The notes under the pieces are model-generated. The model searched no databases. It saw only the letters and a list, made by a program, of their open reading frames with translations, and had not been told where the DNA came from. Below are positions 12,843 through 24,081 of a stretch of 64,000 bases of DNA, piece by piece. The stretch comes from Furcasterigmium furcatum (Eukaryota; Ascomycota; Sordariomycetes; Glomerellales; Plectosphaerellaceae), in NCBI GenBank assembly GCA_001599815.1, contig BCIA01000004.1, positions 2,549,051 to 2,613,050 of the forward strand, written 5' to 3'. Numbering within the stretch: the first letter of the stretch is position 1; each line of letters starts with the position of its first letter. A program made the translations under genes and the position numbers.

Positions 12843-13923
12843 TGCCCTCTCCTCCCCTCTCCTCCCCAGGCAGGGCACGCAACAGGCGAAATGGCCAACT
12901 CGAAATCCCCATCGAACGACAGGGCTCTTTCCCACTCAGCGGGCGGGCGGCATTTCCCCTCCCTTTTCCTTTTGCTTTTCTTTTTCACGACGACACGAGA
13001 AGATGATTCAGACACCCAAAAGACGATAGACCGGCGGCGGAGTTGGCTTATTTCTGTTTCCCCCCTTTCTCTTTTGTTGCTGGCGATGCGAGATTGGACC
13101 TTTGCATGGCACGGTTCCTTGCTTTGCTGGATTTGCGATTCTTCGCGTATGAGGCCTGGAAAAGCGTGGCATTTTTCTGCAGAATGGGGATGCAGGTGGA
13201 GGGAGACAGACAATGGCAGAGAGACAGACAGACAGACAGATCATGACGATAGATGTTGTGATCTAATTTGATGCCCTGTCCTGTGATGAGATGCCGCAAT
13301 ATACGGTGCTGTGATGTGATGTCGTCATGCCTTGATGCCGAGTCTCAAGATCAGAGGTTGACACTAAGTCGTGGCTGCGGACGACAGGTACTCAGTCTGG
13401 GAACACATCACGAGAGCTTCAGGTGCCGCACAGCGCTATATTGCAACTATACGGGGCGGCCACGGTTGACGGGCCACTCTTCTGTCTTTCCTCCTCCTGT
13501 CCATCCTGCCACACCCCCCTTGTGGGATGCGGCCACGTCCCCTCCGCGTCTGAGCCGCGGTCGAAAATCAATCCGCAAAATCAAAACATGCCAGCAAAAT
13601 AGTCTTGGGGGAATCTCTTTGTACCGCAAAGCCAACGCCGTTTTTTGTTGAAAAAACATCTTCGCAGTTGCCCCCCAGCCCCGATGATGATGTGCCCCTT
13701 CATTCCGTTTTTGAGGATGATGCCCATGGAGCGATGCGCCCCCCCGTTTGCCTTTCCCGGTCCCGGTAGTCTCGCGTATCATGATGGTATGCAAGGTATG
13801 CTGTTGAAAACACAGTTTGCTTTTGTGTGTCCGTCCGTGGCGTCACGGAAGCAGTATAAGTTCGTTGAAGTCATTAGTGGGGTTGTTGAAAAAGGGAGAC
13901 CAGTGGGGGTTATTAGTGGCCGC
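12843..13923. other. Convergent intergenic region with a short GACA microsatellite
   Basis: Space between the convergent dehydrogenase and SAH hydrolase genes. It contains a short GACA tandem repeat at about 13217-13240 and T-rich 3'-flank sequence. No coding ORF or RNA gene was recognised. Confidence 0.5.
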
Positions 13924-15331
13924 TTAGTAGCGGTAGATGTCGCTCTTGAAGGGACCCTCGACGGTGAGGTCGAGGTAGTCGGCCTGGACCTTGGTGAGGG
14001 TGCTGAGCTCGGCCTGGCAGTGGGCAAGGTGAAGGCGGGCGACCTCCTCGTCGAGGATCTTGGGGAGGACGTAGACGCCGACGTCGAGCTTGCCGGACTT
14101 GGCGTACTCGACGTACTTCTCGGCCCAGGCGGCATCGCCGTTCTTGTAGAGCATGATCTGGGCGAGGACCTGGTTGGTGAAGGAGCAGGACATGACGAAG
14201 GAGGAGTGGCCGGTGGCACATCCAAGGTTGACGAGACGGCCCTCGGCGAGGAGGATGATGTGGCGGCCGCTCTTCATCTCGAAGCGGTCGACCTGGGGCT
14301 TGATGGTCTGGACGGCCTTGGCGTTGGCCTTGAGCCAGGCGACGTCGATCTCAATGTCGAAGTGGCCGATGTCTGGGAGGAGGGGTCAGTGAGGGGTCAA
14401 CGGGATTGATTCATCGAGGGGAAAACATACTGCAGACGATGGCGTCGTTGGGCATGGCCTCGAAGTGGACACCGGTCAGAATGTCACGGCAGCCGGTGGT
14501 GGTGACGAAGATCTGGCCGAAGGGAGCGGCCTTCTCCATGGTGGTGACCTGGTAGCCGGCCATGGCAGCCTGGAGGGCGTTGATGGGGTCGATCTCAGTG
14601 ACGATGACGCGGGCACCCATGCCGTGCAGGGCCTGGGCGCAGCCCTTGCCGACATCACCGAAGCCGGCGACGACGGCGACCTTGCCGGCGACCATGACGT
14701 CGGTAGCGCGCTTGATACCGTCGATGAGGGACTCGCGGCAGCCGTAGAGGTTGTCGAACTTGGACTTGGTGACGGAGTCGTTGACGTTGATGGAGGGGAC
14801 GAGGAGCTTGCCCTCCTTGAGCATGCGGTACAGGTGGTGGACACCGGTGGTGGTCTCCTCGGAGACACCGAAGCAGCCCTTGAGCATCTCGGGGTACTTG
14901 TTGTGGACAAGAGCGGTCAGATCACCACCATCGTCGAGGATGAGGTTGAGCTTGTTGCCATCCTTGAAGGCGTGCAGCTGCTGCTCGAGGCACCAGTTGT
15001 ACTCCTCCTCGGTCTCGCCCTTCCAGGCGAAGACGGGGACACCGGAGGCGGCAATGGCAGCAGCGGCGTGGTCCTGGGTGGAGAAGATGTTGCAGGAAGT
15101 CCAGGTGACCTCGGCGCCGAGGGCGGTCAGGGTCTCGATGAGGACGGCGGTCTGGATGGTCATGTGAAGGCAGCCGGCGATGCGGGCGCCCTTGAGGGGC
15201 TGGTCGTTGGCGTACTTGACCCGGGTCTGCATCAGACCGGGCATCTCATTCTCGGCGAGCTCGATCTCCCTGCGGCCGAAGGCGGCAAGGTTGATGTCGG
15301 CGACCTTGAAGTTGGTGGCGGGGGCAGCCAT
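13924..15331 (-). CDS. S-adenosyl-L-homocysteine hydrolase
   Basis: Cytosolic NAD-dependent enzyme that reversibly splits S-adenosylhomocysteine into adenosine and homocysteine, relieving product inhibition of methyltransferases. Exons are 15331-14431 and 14372-13924, giving 449 residues, the usual length. The single 58-nt intron joins DAIVC to NIGHFD. Visible hallmarks are the substrate region NVNDSVTKSKFDN, the Rossmann motif GFGDVGKGCAQALHG (about 220-235) and the conserved C-terminal tail with KSDIYRY, similar to the family's PDHYRY ending. The region upstream of the ATG is pyrimidine-rich on the coding strand, common for highly expressed fungal genes. Identification is firm. Confidence 0.97.
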
Positions 15332-16355
15332 TGTGAATGATGTGGGTGGGATTTGGGGGGAGAAAGGGGTAGAAGTATGAAGGAGGATGGATTGTGTCTG
15401 TGGAAAGACGAGGTGAGGGAGGGAAGAAGGAGAAGAAGTAGAGAAAAAAATGGGCGGTGAGGTGGTAGTTCAAGTACCAGGAGAGGTGTTTGGTTCAGGA
15501 GAGGGAAATTTCTGTTCGATGCTGGCTCGGAGGGGAGGCGGGGCAACGGATTGTGTCGGTGCAGGCCGGTGCGGGGTGCCAATTCATTCAGGAGCAGGAG
15601 AGCTCCAAGGGTCCTTCCCAAGTGTCCCTCGTCTGCCCTCCCGCCCGCATCTGGTTGGACCTCCTGAAACAATAGCCGCCTCAGTCATGGAAGTCAAAAA
15701 CAATTCTCTTCGAATAGTCGTACCTTAGTGAAAAATTACCCTTCTTTTCTCTCTTAATCCCTGATTTCTTCCCTCCCCCGTGTCCTCTTCCTCGCCTCCA
15801 GAGCTTACGACTTCGGCAGCGTTTGCCCCTCGTTAGCCAAGGCCCCGCGCTAGGCCCCTTTCGGCGTTGCCCCTCGAAAATGCCCCACCACGTGTCCGAG
15901 AGATCTCCAGAGACCACTCAACAACCCGCTGCGAACAGGCTGGCGGCAAAGTCTGGTCCGGCTCGAGGTGTTTTAGCGCTGGCTACGAGTTTGAGGCTGA
16001 TAGGACTGGATGAGGGTGATGTGGTCTGTCTGGCCGTCACGCTTCCGATGTATGGCCAAGCAGTAATCATAGGCACAGTTGGTTCCCGGGAGAAACAATA
16101 TTCAGAGTTGTCCTTATCTCAAAGTTCATCATTGCCTACTAGTACCGTGCACATACAGACAGTAGCCCTGAACGCCATGGTGAATGCTCATTCCATCCGC
16201 TGCCCAGATCAATGTCGTCCCTGACCCTGAAAACACCAGAGCATCTCTATGACGAGCTTTTGGGTCCTTCGCTTCCGGGGCCTTCCCGGTCTCTCGGTAT
16301 TGCCCGCTATCCGCACGGCCAAATGCCTCCTCCGTTCCTCTCCTCACCTCATAAA
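15332..16355. other. Promoter and leader of SAH hydrolase, 3' flank of eIF3h
   Basis: About 1 kb with no gene. The first 150 bases carry a strong purine run on plus (pyrimidine on the SAHH coding strand), consistent with a fungal 5' UTR and promoter. Nothing else was recognised. Confidence 0.5.
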
Positions 16356-17616
16356 TTAAGCGTGCTTCGGCAGGAGGTTCTCCCTGACGGCGAACATCTT
16401 GGCGCTGATGTTGGCCGTGAACCCGTCGACCTGCTTGCTGTACTGCTCCACCTGCTTGGCGTTCAGCATGCCGTCGAGCCTGCTGGGCTCCTGGGGCAGC
16501 TTGAACAGCCTCTGCCACTCGTCCTCGGGGAGCAGGGGCTGCTTGGCCACCGTCCTCTGCGCGTTCTCCGCCTTGCGCTTGGCCTGCCACTGCGAGATCT
16601 TGGTCTGCTCGCGGGCGAGCTGGCGCTGGTAGAACTGGTAGTTGTTGACCTCGTTGTAGTGGGCGTCGATGCTGTCGAGGATCAGGTCGCACGTCTTCTC
16701 CAGGAAGGGGTCGATGGACAGGTCGAGGTTGTCCATGGAGGGGTACAGGGGCTGCGTCAGGGAGTTGTCGCGGAGCTCGGACAGAGATGTGGGGTGCGCG
16801 AGCTTGTCCTCCTGGGGCATCAGGGGAATCTGGTGGAGGAAGTTGGTGAGGAGGTGGGAGTTGTGGACGGTGACGGGGAACTCCTGGAGGATGTCCTTGA
16901 AGGAGAGCTTGGACTTTTGCAGGCTACACCGGGGTCAGTATTGGTCCATATGTGTGACTGTTCAACAGCATCGCCGTACCTCTCAGTCGAGAACTTGCCC
17001 TCCTTGTAGGCGGCCAGGAAGCTCGGCGACAGCTTGAAGGCGCGCAGGCTCAGAGAGCCCTGGGAGCTGCGGCTGACGTCGTGGACGAGGGCGACGGTGT
17101 TCTCGTTGTCCTTCTGGTAGTGGTACTGGTTCTCGATGAAGCTGAGGTTGACAAAGTTGCCCATGGTCGCGCTCGTGTACCAGCCGACGTTGTTGGCATC
17201 AACGTTGACCTCCTTGAGGTGCTTGATCATGTCGTTCTGGTAGACGACGTTCGCCTTTTGCCTCGGGGCGGCGGCCGCGGAGGCGGAGGCGTCGTTGTTC
17301 TGGTGGGAGTGGGAGTCGGTCGCGGAGACGTCGACGGTGGGGAAGGGGAAGGAGTTGGTAATCTCGAGGACGCCGTCCTGGTCGAGGCCGACGGTCGCGC
17401 CAGTCGCGACAGAGGGGAAGGTAGCGGCACCGTGCTTGACGATCTTCATGACGACCTATCATCGCCAACCCGGCCTGGTCAGTCTCGTCCATCTCTCTCC
17501 GGGGTGCACACGGCCGAGGTGGGGCAGTCGCGAGGGGGAATCCAGCACTCGGCACTCACCAAAGCCTCGACGGTGACCGCGGTCACCGGCGTCTCCTTGG
17601 GGGCTGCGTCCGCCAT
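16356..17616 (-). CDS. Translation initiation factor eIF3 subunit h
   Basis: MPN-domain subunit of the eIF3 complex that helps recruit the 43S ribosomal complex to mRNA. Exons are 17616-17560, 17455-16980 and 16923-16356, giving 366 residues, close to other fungal eIF3h proteins. The 19-codon first exon ends VTAVTVEAL and continues VVMKIVKHG, the typical eIF3h start. The MPN domain covers about residues 13-170 and lacks the metal-binding JAMM signature (GWYTSATMGNF where catalytic members have HxH), as expected for a structural subunit. The C-terminal half is helical and charged, with YQRQLAREQTKISQWQ as likely coiled coil. Confidence 0.92.
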
Positions 17617-18499
17617 ATTCGCGACAGAGGTTGGATTTCGAGGGAGCGACACCGTTGTTCGTGGATTCGGGAGGGCGGAGGGTCGTCGCGTCGCGGGGTG
17701 AGTTCGCTGGCTCGTCGGTGATGCGAAATATCAACTTTTTCGCTCCAGGCGAAATGTGGGAGAGATTGTGGGCTTTCAGGCGGGCAACCCCGGCAGAATG
17801 GCCGTAAACTGATTACCTAAGCAGAGCCCCTCCTTCAGTCCGCGCTCGTCAACAGCATTGTACGATGGACTAATTCTCATGCACCATCACAGTCTTAGAA
17901 GTTCCAACTCTGAATACCATCAGCAAATGTCAATCCCAGTCCTCATCTGCATGCAAAAAAACCTCGATCAAAGCCTCGCATCGGCAATCATACCGTTGAT
18001 GCTGTTCCCACCAGCCCTGGTCTCGACAGTCACATTGGCCCCCCCTTCGTCAAATCAGTCCCACGCTCGACCTTCCGAAGGTGGCTCTCGACCATGTCAA
18101 TCCCACGGTCACCCCCACGCCACCATCATGAACCCATCCCGTTAAATCCAACGACATCCGCTGTTTGGGGCCATGATCACTCTCTCTTCCTTCATATCCA
18201 CGTCTTTCTGCCCGTGTTCTCCCGACGATTGGAAATCTCTCCCAGGCATCAGTATCACACCCATGCTCCAAGACCGGCCAAGTCGGCTTTCAAGATATCG
18301 TTTCATTCAATAATCTCAGATTTCTATGTGAGCTTTTCAGAGTCGCCATGCGATGCCGCTGATGTTAGCCAACCAAAATGTCCATCAAGTATCAACCAAG
18401 TACGCCGTCGTCTCCCAAAACCAAGCAGCAAGAATCTTTCGCGTTCTATCTGGGTCATCAGTCATTCATCCTCCCCGCCTTGGCCATGCGCGCCGCAGC
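17617..18499. other. eIF3h promoter and 3' flank of UPF0643 gene
   Basis: Space of about 0.9 kb between two minus-strand genes. No ORF with coding character, repeat or RNA gene was seen. Confidence 0.45.
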
Positions 18500-19220
18500 T
18501 CAGTCCTCCCAGTCGATAAACTCGAAGCTCTCGGCGCCGTCGCGGATGATCAGCCTGTGGCGGTCAATCCGCCAGAACGAGTACATCGACGCCGTCGCAC
18601 GAGCCGCCTTGCGATGAGCACCGCCGTGGCCTGCCCTGACGGCATCGGGCCGAGATCGCCAGAAGCAGGTGGCCAAGTTACGGCCTTCGGCGTCGGGCGA
18701 ACCGAACCAGTATCTGGGAGGCAAAGTCAGTCATCGGTTTCTCACTACTGTCATGATTTCTTTTCTCTTACTTGAGGAACCCGCCAAAATCGTTGGCCTC
18801 CTTGTGTGCGGCCTTGTCCAGGGTGCCCAGGTCCTCATACACCGTAGTCGGTGGGATCTGGGACCGGAAGGCGACGATGTAGAAGGAAGTCTCCTTGAAC
18901 GTCTTGCCGGTCTTGCGGATCAGGTCCTTGAGCTCCTGGTGGACCTCGTCCCAGTTGAACGTCTCGGTGTACGGCGCCGTGGCGTAGTCTGGTCGCAGGC
19001 ACTTCATGTGGACAAGTGCTCGCGCGAGCAGGGCGTTCTCGTCGTTCAGGGTGTGGAGGTCCAGTTGATGCTCTTGCTCCTCATACGGGGAGTGGATGAG
19101 CCACCTCGGGCTGTCGTCGGTCACTTCGTTGACGGAGACGAGGGTGTCATCCTTGAGCTCAGTGGTGTGCTCGATGGCCTGGGGCGCGATGCCCACCACT
19201 GGTCCAAGTGCTGCTGTCAT
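18500..19220 (-). CDS. UPF0643 family protein, function unknown
   Basis: Conserved fungal protein of unknown function (UPF0643, the family of fission yeast PB2B2.08), 220 residues. Exons are 19220-18772 and 18713-18500, joined as GGFLK-YWFGSPDAEGRN. The C-terminal block from YWFGSPDAEGRNLATCFWRS to the Asp/Glu/Trp-rich end (FEFIDWED) is the most conserved part of the family in my recollection. No membrane segment or signal peptide is visible. An in-frame ATG at 19346 would add 42 residues rich in Arg, Gln and Pro; the shorter start fits the family better. Confidence 0.75.
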
Positions 19221-20728
19221 GGCTCCTGGATGAGTTGACTCTGGAGGAAAATTTTCAGGGCGCTGCTGTGGCCGTTGAGGGTTGTTGAGGGAGACGACAC
19301 GCCGTCGGGTTGACAATGGATGAACAAAGGCCTGTCTTTTCTTCACCTAGTGGGTGTTGAATCAGATGGTGCTGATCTGAAGGGTCACTCGCAAGGTTGA
19401 AAGGTGAAGGGGCACGAAAGCAGCGGTTTTTGGAATGTAGTGAGAGTCAGGGCTGGAGGGAACACGGGGACGTCTACGGCAAAGCTGCCCTTAAGAAGGA
19501 CTGCCAACCCTCTCACCCGCCATACCCCGGATGGAAGGTCACGGCAGACCAGCACCAGGGATGAAGACGTCTTCCCGAGTCAGGATTGCCTCAGCGACAC
19601 ACGGTGGGGTCATACGCTGGCAGGATCCCGCAATCCGAAACCTAGAAAATGGCATAATAGCCCGGAAATGGCGGTGGACACGCGAGCCGTCGGGCAGAGA
19701 GACTTGGGGTGCGAGTGGTTTTCGGCGCGGCCGTCATGTCACGGCCAGCGGACCGAGTGGTACCGCGGCGGACTTTTTTTTCGTGCCGTGCTCTCTGGGC
19801 GGCGATTGCGCCATCGGCTGTGGTTCTGATGTGAGCGGATCTTCGTCAAGGAGCGGGTTGACAAGCCGGCGAGTAATGTCTTGGCCGGGCCCTGTACTAG
19901 TGCAAGGGACAGGAGAAAAAATCCCATCCTGCCCCGCCAAGCACATGAACTAGCTTCTGTCAAAGAAGTGTCAGTATTGACTCCGAAGGTCTTTGGTTGC
20001 GAGAAGGGATGAGATACAGACGGCGTGGACCCTCGGCACCATGCATGCGGCCGGGTGAGGCGTCGACAGCCGTGGTCTAATTATGGGCTCCTGGAAGTCT
20101 GACCAATGCCCCGCGCCACTATTTCAGGGTCTCTTTTAGCGGTTGAACACCCGGCGCAACTTCCATCGCTTCTCCCGACCGGTGACAAAAATAACAAAGA
20201 GCGGTTGCGCAAGTGTTCCTCGAGGCCCTTCCGAGTCCCTCAAGTCATCCCTATAAGCAGGCTCACCACAACCCTTTTGATTCTCGGTTCCGAGACGCGC
20301 TCGAATGTCAACCTCTCATGGCGATGGAAAACACCCAGCACCCGAGCCCGGCGCGCGATAGGTATGTAGAGAGAATTCTCACACTGGCATGGTTTGAAGA
20401 TACCTCAAAATCATTCTGTAATCAACTCGACTCGACATCGCGAATGTCTTCTTCGGTCATCCATGGTGAATGACACATGATTTGTTTGCAGCGAAGCATG
20501 GAGACGAGGCATCTGTGATGAGCCGCGTGGTCAGCTGGCACGCCCACGAACATGAGCAGCAGAGAATCAACTCAATGAGCATGGGAGGCAATGAAGTTGA
20601 GACTCTGGATTTCACAAGAAGTCTTTCAAGATCATGAGTCCCAAGTCTTTTATTTGACTCACACGAGCCGGGGCTAGACGATATGTCTGGAGATACTCAT
20701 GTACAACATCCTCTCAGCCGGCCTTCCT
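19221..20728. other. Intergenic, promoter of UPF0643 gene
   Basis: About 1.5 kb without a gene call. Only short ORFs with no domain or codon bias are present; no repeat or RNA gene was recognised. Confidence 0.45.
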
Positions 20729-21354
20729 TCAGACGCAATGAGGTTGCGGTTCGCCCGGCTTCGCATTGTACGAGATGCGGCCAGCAGGCAGGAAGAACAG
20801 CGCCACCAGAGCACCGCCGCGGACCTCGGGGTAATGATGCGTCCCAGGCCCGGGCGAAGTCCACCCGGCACCCTGCCAGCCCTGCATGCCCTTGAGCTCC
20901 GCTGTCTCGTCGACCTGCACGACACAGTTGATCTCGCCATAGGGATGGGCGTGGTACTGTCCCCGGAGCACCTCCTGGCTGTTCATGAAGACGGTGGTGA
21001 TGCTGAAGTATCTCGTCTCCGCGGCGGGGAGGGCGATCCTGCCGCGGCGGTAGTTCCGGCCGTCGACCTCCGTCTCTGCCACCCACCCCTCGTCGAGGCC
21101 TTGCTTGATGTAGGTGCAGAAGTCCTCGTAGAAGGGGTTTCCCGGGCCGTAGTCCTTGTTCAGGCGGGCCTCGAGATCCTTTCCGGGAGTCCTGGAAGGA
21201 GTGTCAGCTCTGTGGGTTACTCGGCCTGGGCGGGAATGATGCGAACTCACAAGTCCTGGACCTCGTTGAGGAACTCGGTGGCCCGGGCCACGAACTTCTG
21301 GGCAGTCGGCCACTTGGAGATGTCCAAGACTGCGGAGCTGTCCTTGTTGGCCAT
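20729..21354 (-). CDS. DUF4863 / p-hydroxylaminobenzoate lyase-like (PnbB) protein
   Basis: Small cupin-like protein of 188 residues. Exons are 21354-21251 and 21191-20729, joined in EVQDL-TPGKDLEARL. Bacterial members (PnbB) convert 4-hydroxylaminobenzoate to protocatechuate and ammonia; fungal homologues are mostly uncharacterised, so the reaction here is inferred from family only. Visible conserved features include PFYEDFCTYIKQG, the region with HAHPYGEINCVVQ (possible metal-binding His/Glu) and GTHHYPEVRGG, then FFLPAGRISY near the C-terminus. It is divergently arranged with the flavin monooxygenase starting at 22038, sharing a 683-bp upstream region, which may mean joint regulation. Confidence 0.7.
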
Positions 21355-22037
21355 GATTTGGCCGGTGAGCGGTAGCCGCCGAGAACCGAGGCAGGGTTGG
21401 TAGAGGGGTCAGGCGGCGATCAGCGCATGCAAAATTTCCGATGACTGACAGTCCAACCTGTAGGTCCCAAGGTATCGGGTCACGTTCCAAAGCTCAGTGC
21501 ATACGCATGGTGAATAGGGTCAGCTTTTCGAGAACGTCAGGACCGAGCTCATGATGAGAGAAGGGTGCGGGGGATTCGGGCCAGCTCAGGATGCCGGGTG
21601 AGATAACCGATCGACTTCTCCGCACGCCGAGCTTCAGGCCTGTAATCACTGAGAACCTCACTGGCTGGAAACGTCTGGGGAAGCCTAATCAGGGTAGCTC
21701 AGCTGGGGTAACCCCTGGACATCCCACTCTTCCACCACCTATCTCTGCAGATGGTGAACGTCGAATTCCCGAACCTTATTGCCGTTGTGAATGAGGAGAG
21801 TGAGACGCCCGCCGGCCCTGATTCTCACCCAGGTCATCCATGAGCAACGATGGGCTGACCAGCCTCTCGACAATGGTTACAAGAACCGGCTCAATGACCG
21901 ATGTTCCCGTCTGTCTCGGTTTAACCTCCATCGTCGAGGCCGGATAGCTCTTATCGCTCGTTCAGGCCATCGGCGGACATCCCCATCCCACCTCACTGCC
22001 TTCGTTGTGTGCCGGCAAGAAAAGAAGGCAGCCGAAA
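21355..22037. promoter_or_regulatory. Shared divergent promoter, PnbB-like and flavin monooxygenase genes
   Basis: 683 bp between two divergent start codons. No gene lies inside. A tRNA-like stretch at about 21690-21780 has an A-box-like string but fails to fold into proper D and T arms and was rejected. Specific factor sites were not identified. Confidence 0.4.
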
Positions 22038-23870
22038 TGGAACGCTTCGACCTGGTCATCGTCGGCGCCGGTAGGTCCTCACTTCATCTCATCTTGCCCG
22101 ATAACAGATCTGACAGGCGTTCAAGGCTGGCATGGCCTAACGATGGCAAAGACCTACCTTGAAGTGCACAACCGCTCCAACATCCTCATCCTGGACTATG
22201 CGGACTCTGTCGGCGGTACATGGGCCAGCGAGCGCCTCTACCCGGGCTTGAAGACGAACAACATTGTCGGGAGCTACGAGTTCAGCGACTTTCCCCTCGT
22301 CCCGAAGCAGTACGGTATCGAGCCGGGACAACATATCCCCGGTCGCGTCGTGCACAGCTACCTGTGCGACTTATGCGACGCTTTTGATCTGAGTTCGCGT
22401 ATGCGATTCCAAACCAAGGTCGAGTCCGCGACTCTCCTGCCGAACGGGGAGTGGCAGATTGCATTCTCAACCAAAACGGAGTCGGGTGAGGCACAGGATG
22501 TTGGCACGCTTCTCGCCTCCAAGCTCGTGCTGGCGACGGGCCTGACCTCGGAGCCGTTTATGCCCTCTCTGCCCGGCAGAGACACGTTCGAGGGTCTCGT
22601 CTTTCACGCCAAAGACTTCAAGGCGAGGGCGAACGAGCTGTCCGGCATCGACAACGTCGTGGTCATTGGCGGGAACAAGTCAGCGTGGGACGTCTGCTAC
22701 AGCTCCTGCGCCCGCTTCGGCGCCAAAGCGCATATGATCATGAGGCGGTCGGGCGGTGGTCCGAACTGGTGCTGGCCAGCGAAGATGACGGGCTTCCTCC
22801 CGTCCATATCCGCCATCTCAGCAACCCGGCTCTTCACATGGCTCGATCCCAACCCCTATGGACGCACCGCGTTGCCGATCAGATCCCTCATAAACCGCAC
22901 CTGGCTGGGCCGAAAGATCTCCAGTTTCTTCTGGCGCCACTTGGATGGCAAGGTTACCGGCTTGAACGCCTACGACCAGAGTGCCGGCACGTCCATCCTG
23001 AAGCCCTGGAGCTCTACCTTCTGGATGGGCAATTCGCTCAGTGTTCACAACTACGAAACGAGCTGGTTCGACCTGGCCAGAAGCGGCCGGATTTCTGCGC
23101 ACGCCGCCGAGGTTGCCTCGCTCTCGAAGAATGCTGTGCACCTCACCGACGGAACGATCATCGAGGCAGATGCAGTGATCTGCTGCACGGGCTGGGTGGT
23201 AGGACCGAGCTTGAAGTTCTATCCTGAGGGTGTCGTCGACAGGCTCGGGTTCCCTGGCTCGAAGGGTGACCATGTCCTTGAAGCCAAAGTCCGCGCTGAC
23301 ATTCTGCACGAAGCTCCAGTTCTTGGGGAGGCTCCTGTCCGTCGACTGCCGAGCACCCTGCGGCCAGAGCAGATGACCCTCAGCAAGTCAGGTTCAACGA
23401 CTCACACGGAGATCGTCTCCTCCTCTCCCTACCGATTGTACCGCTTTTCTGTCCCCTCCGACCCCGAGTTCATCCGGATGAAGAACTTCGCTGTCGTCGG
23501 CGCCCATATCACCCTGCACACTGCCATCCTGGCACAGGCGCAAGCTCTCTGGATCACCGCCTTCTTCGATGACAAGATCCCCCACCTAGCTGCTTCAGCT
23601 TATGGCTCGCCTGACTTTGCTGCCATTCAGCATGACACGTACCACCATACAGAGTACCAAAGACTTCGGCGCCCAAAGGAAACTGGAGGTACTGGGAGCA
23701 GGTGCCCTGATCTCGTGTTCGACAGCATCCCGTTTGCAGATATCCTGCTATCAGATCTGGGGTTGAAGTGCCAGCGGAAGCCGACTTGGTACAGGGAGAT
23801 TACTGAGCCATATAGGGTGCGTGACTTTAAGGGTCTGGTTCAGGAATGGCTTGCGAAGACTCAGTGGTGA
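22038..23870 (+). CDS. Flavin-containing monooxygenase
   Basis: FAD- and NADPH-dependent monooxygenase of 595 residues. Exons are 22038-22071 and 22117-23870; the 45-nt intron splits the first Rossmann motif, which after splicing reads VIVGAGVQGWHG. The intron is open in the exon-2 frame, so an unspliced ORF from 22005 is an artefact. Further landmarks are GGTWASERLYPGLKTNN, the FMO fingerprint FEGLVFHAKDF (F-x-G-x-x-x-H-x-x-x-F, about residue 168) and the NADPH site VVIGGNKSAWD (about 191). Length and motifs fit fungal FMOs that hydroxylate or N-oxidise small molecules. The substrate is unknown; the divergent PnbB-like neighbour hints at aromatic or hydroxylamine metabolism. Confidence 0.85.
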   Translation, partial: WNASTWSSSAPVGPHFISSCPITDLTGVQGWHGLTMAKTYLEVHNRSNILILDYADSVGGTWASERLYPGLKTNNIVGSYEFSDFPLVPKQYGIEPGQHIPGRVVHSYLCDLCDAFDLSSRMRFQTKVESATLLPNGEWQIAFSTKTESGEAQDVGTLLASKLVLATGLTSEPFMPSLPGRDTFEGLVFHAKDFKARANELSGIDNVVVIGGNKSAWDVCYSSCARFGAKAHMIMRRSGGGPNWCWPAKMTGFLPSISAISATRLFTWLDPNPYGRTALPIRSLINRTWLGRKISSFFWRHLDGKVTGLNAYDQSAGTSILKPWSSTFWMGNSLSVHNYETSWFDLARSGRISAHAAEVASLSKNAVHLTDGTIIEADAVICCTGWVVGPSLKFYPEGVVDRLGFPGSKGDHVLEAKVRADILHEAPVLGEAPVRRLPSTLRPEQMTLSKSGSTTHTEIVSSSPYRLYRFSVPSDPEFIRMKNFAVVGAHITLHTAILAQAQALWITAFFDDKIPHLAASAYGSPDFAAIQHDTYHHTEYQRLRRPKETGGTGSRCPDLVFDSIPFADILLSDLGLKCQRKPTWYREITEPYRVRDFKGLVQEWLAKTQW

Positions 23871-24081
23871 GGATTCATTTGAGGATTGTGGACTTTCAAG
23901 CGTTTAGCATGAGCAACTTGTGAGATTTTGAGGATGCGCAATGCGAGGATACCTCGCTGAATGATACGACTTCTCTTGCCTCGAGTCGCTGCCATCCCTT
24001 TCGCCGTTCCGAGAGATGTATTCACCAAGTTGACCACAGCTGGGATTTCGCGATCTTGCTCTATTTAGGTTCATGGGTGCT

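Noticed and set aside
14465..15340. 291-codon plus-strand ORF
   Set aside because: Exact antisense of the SAH hydrolase exon; Gly/Asp/Val-rich composition is the shadow of C-biased codons.
16212..17009. 265-codon plus-strand ORF
   Set aside because: Antisense shadow of eIF3h exon 3, Leu/Val/Gly-rich with no domain.
21690..21780. Possible tRNA gene (A-box-like TAGCTCAGCTGGGG, B-box-like GTCGAATTCC, near-pairing ends)
   Set aside because: The D stem and T stem do not pair and the T loop lacks TTC; at most a chance match or a degraded tRNA.
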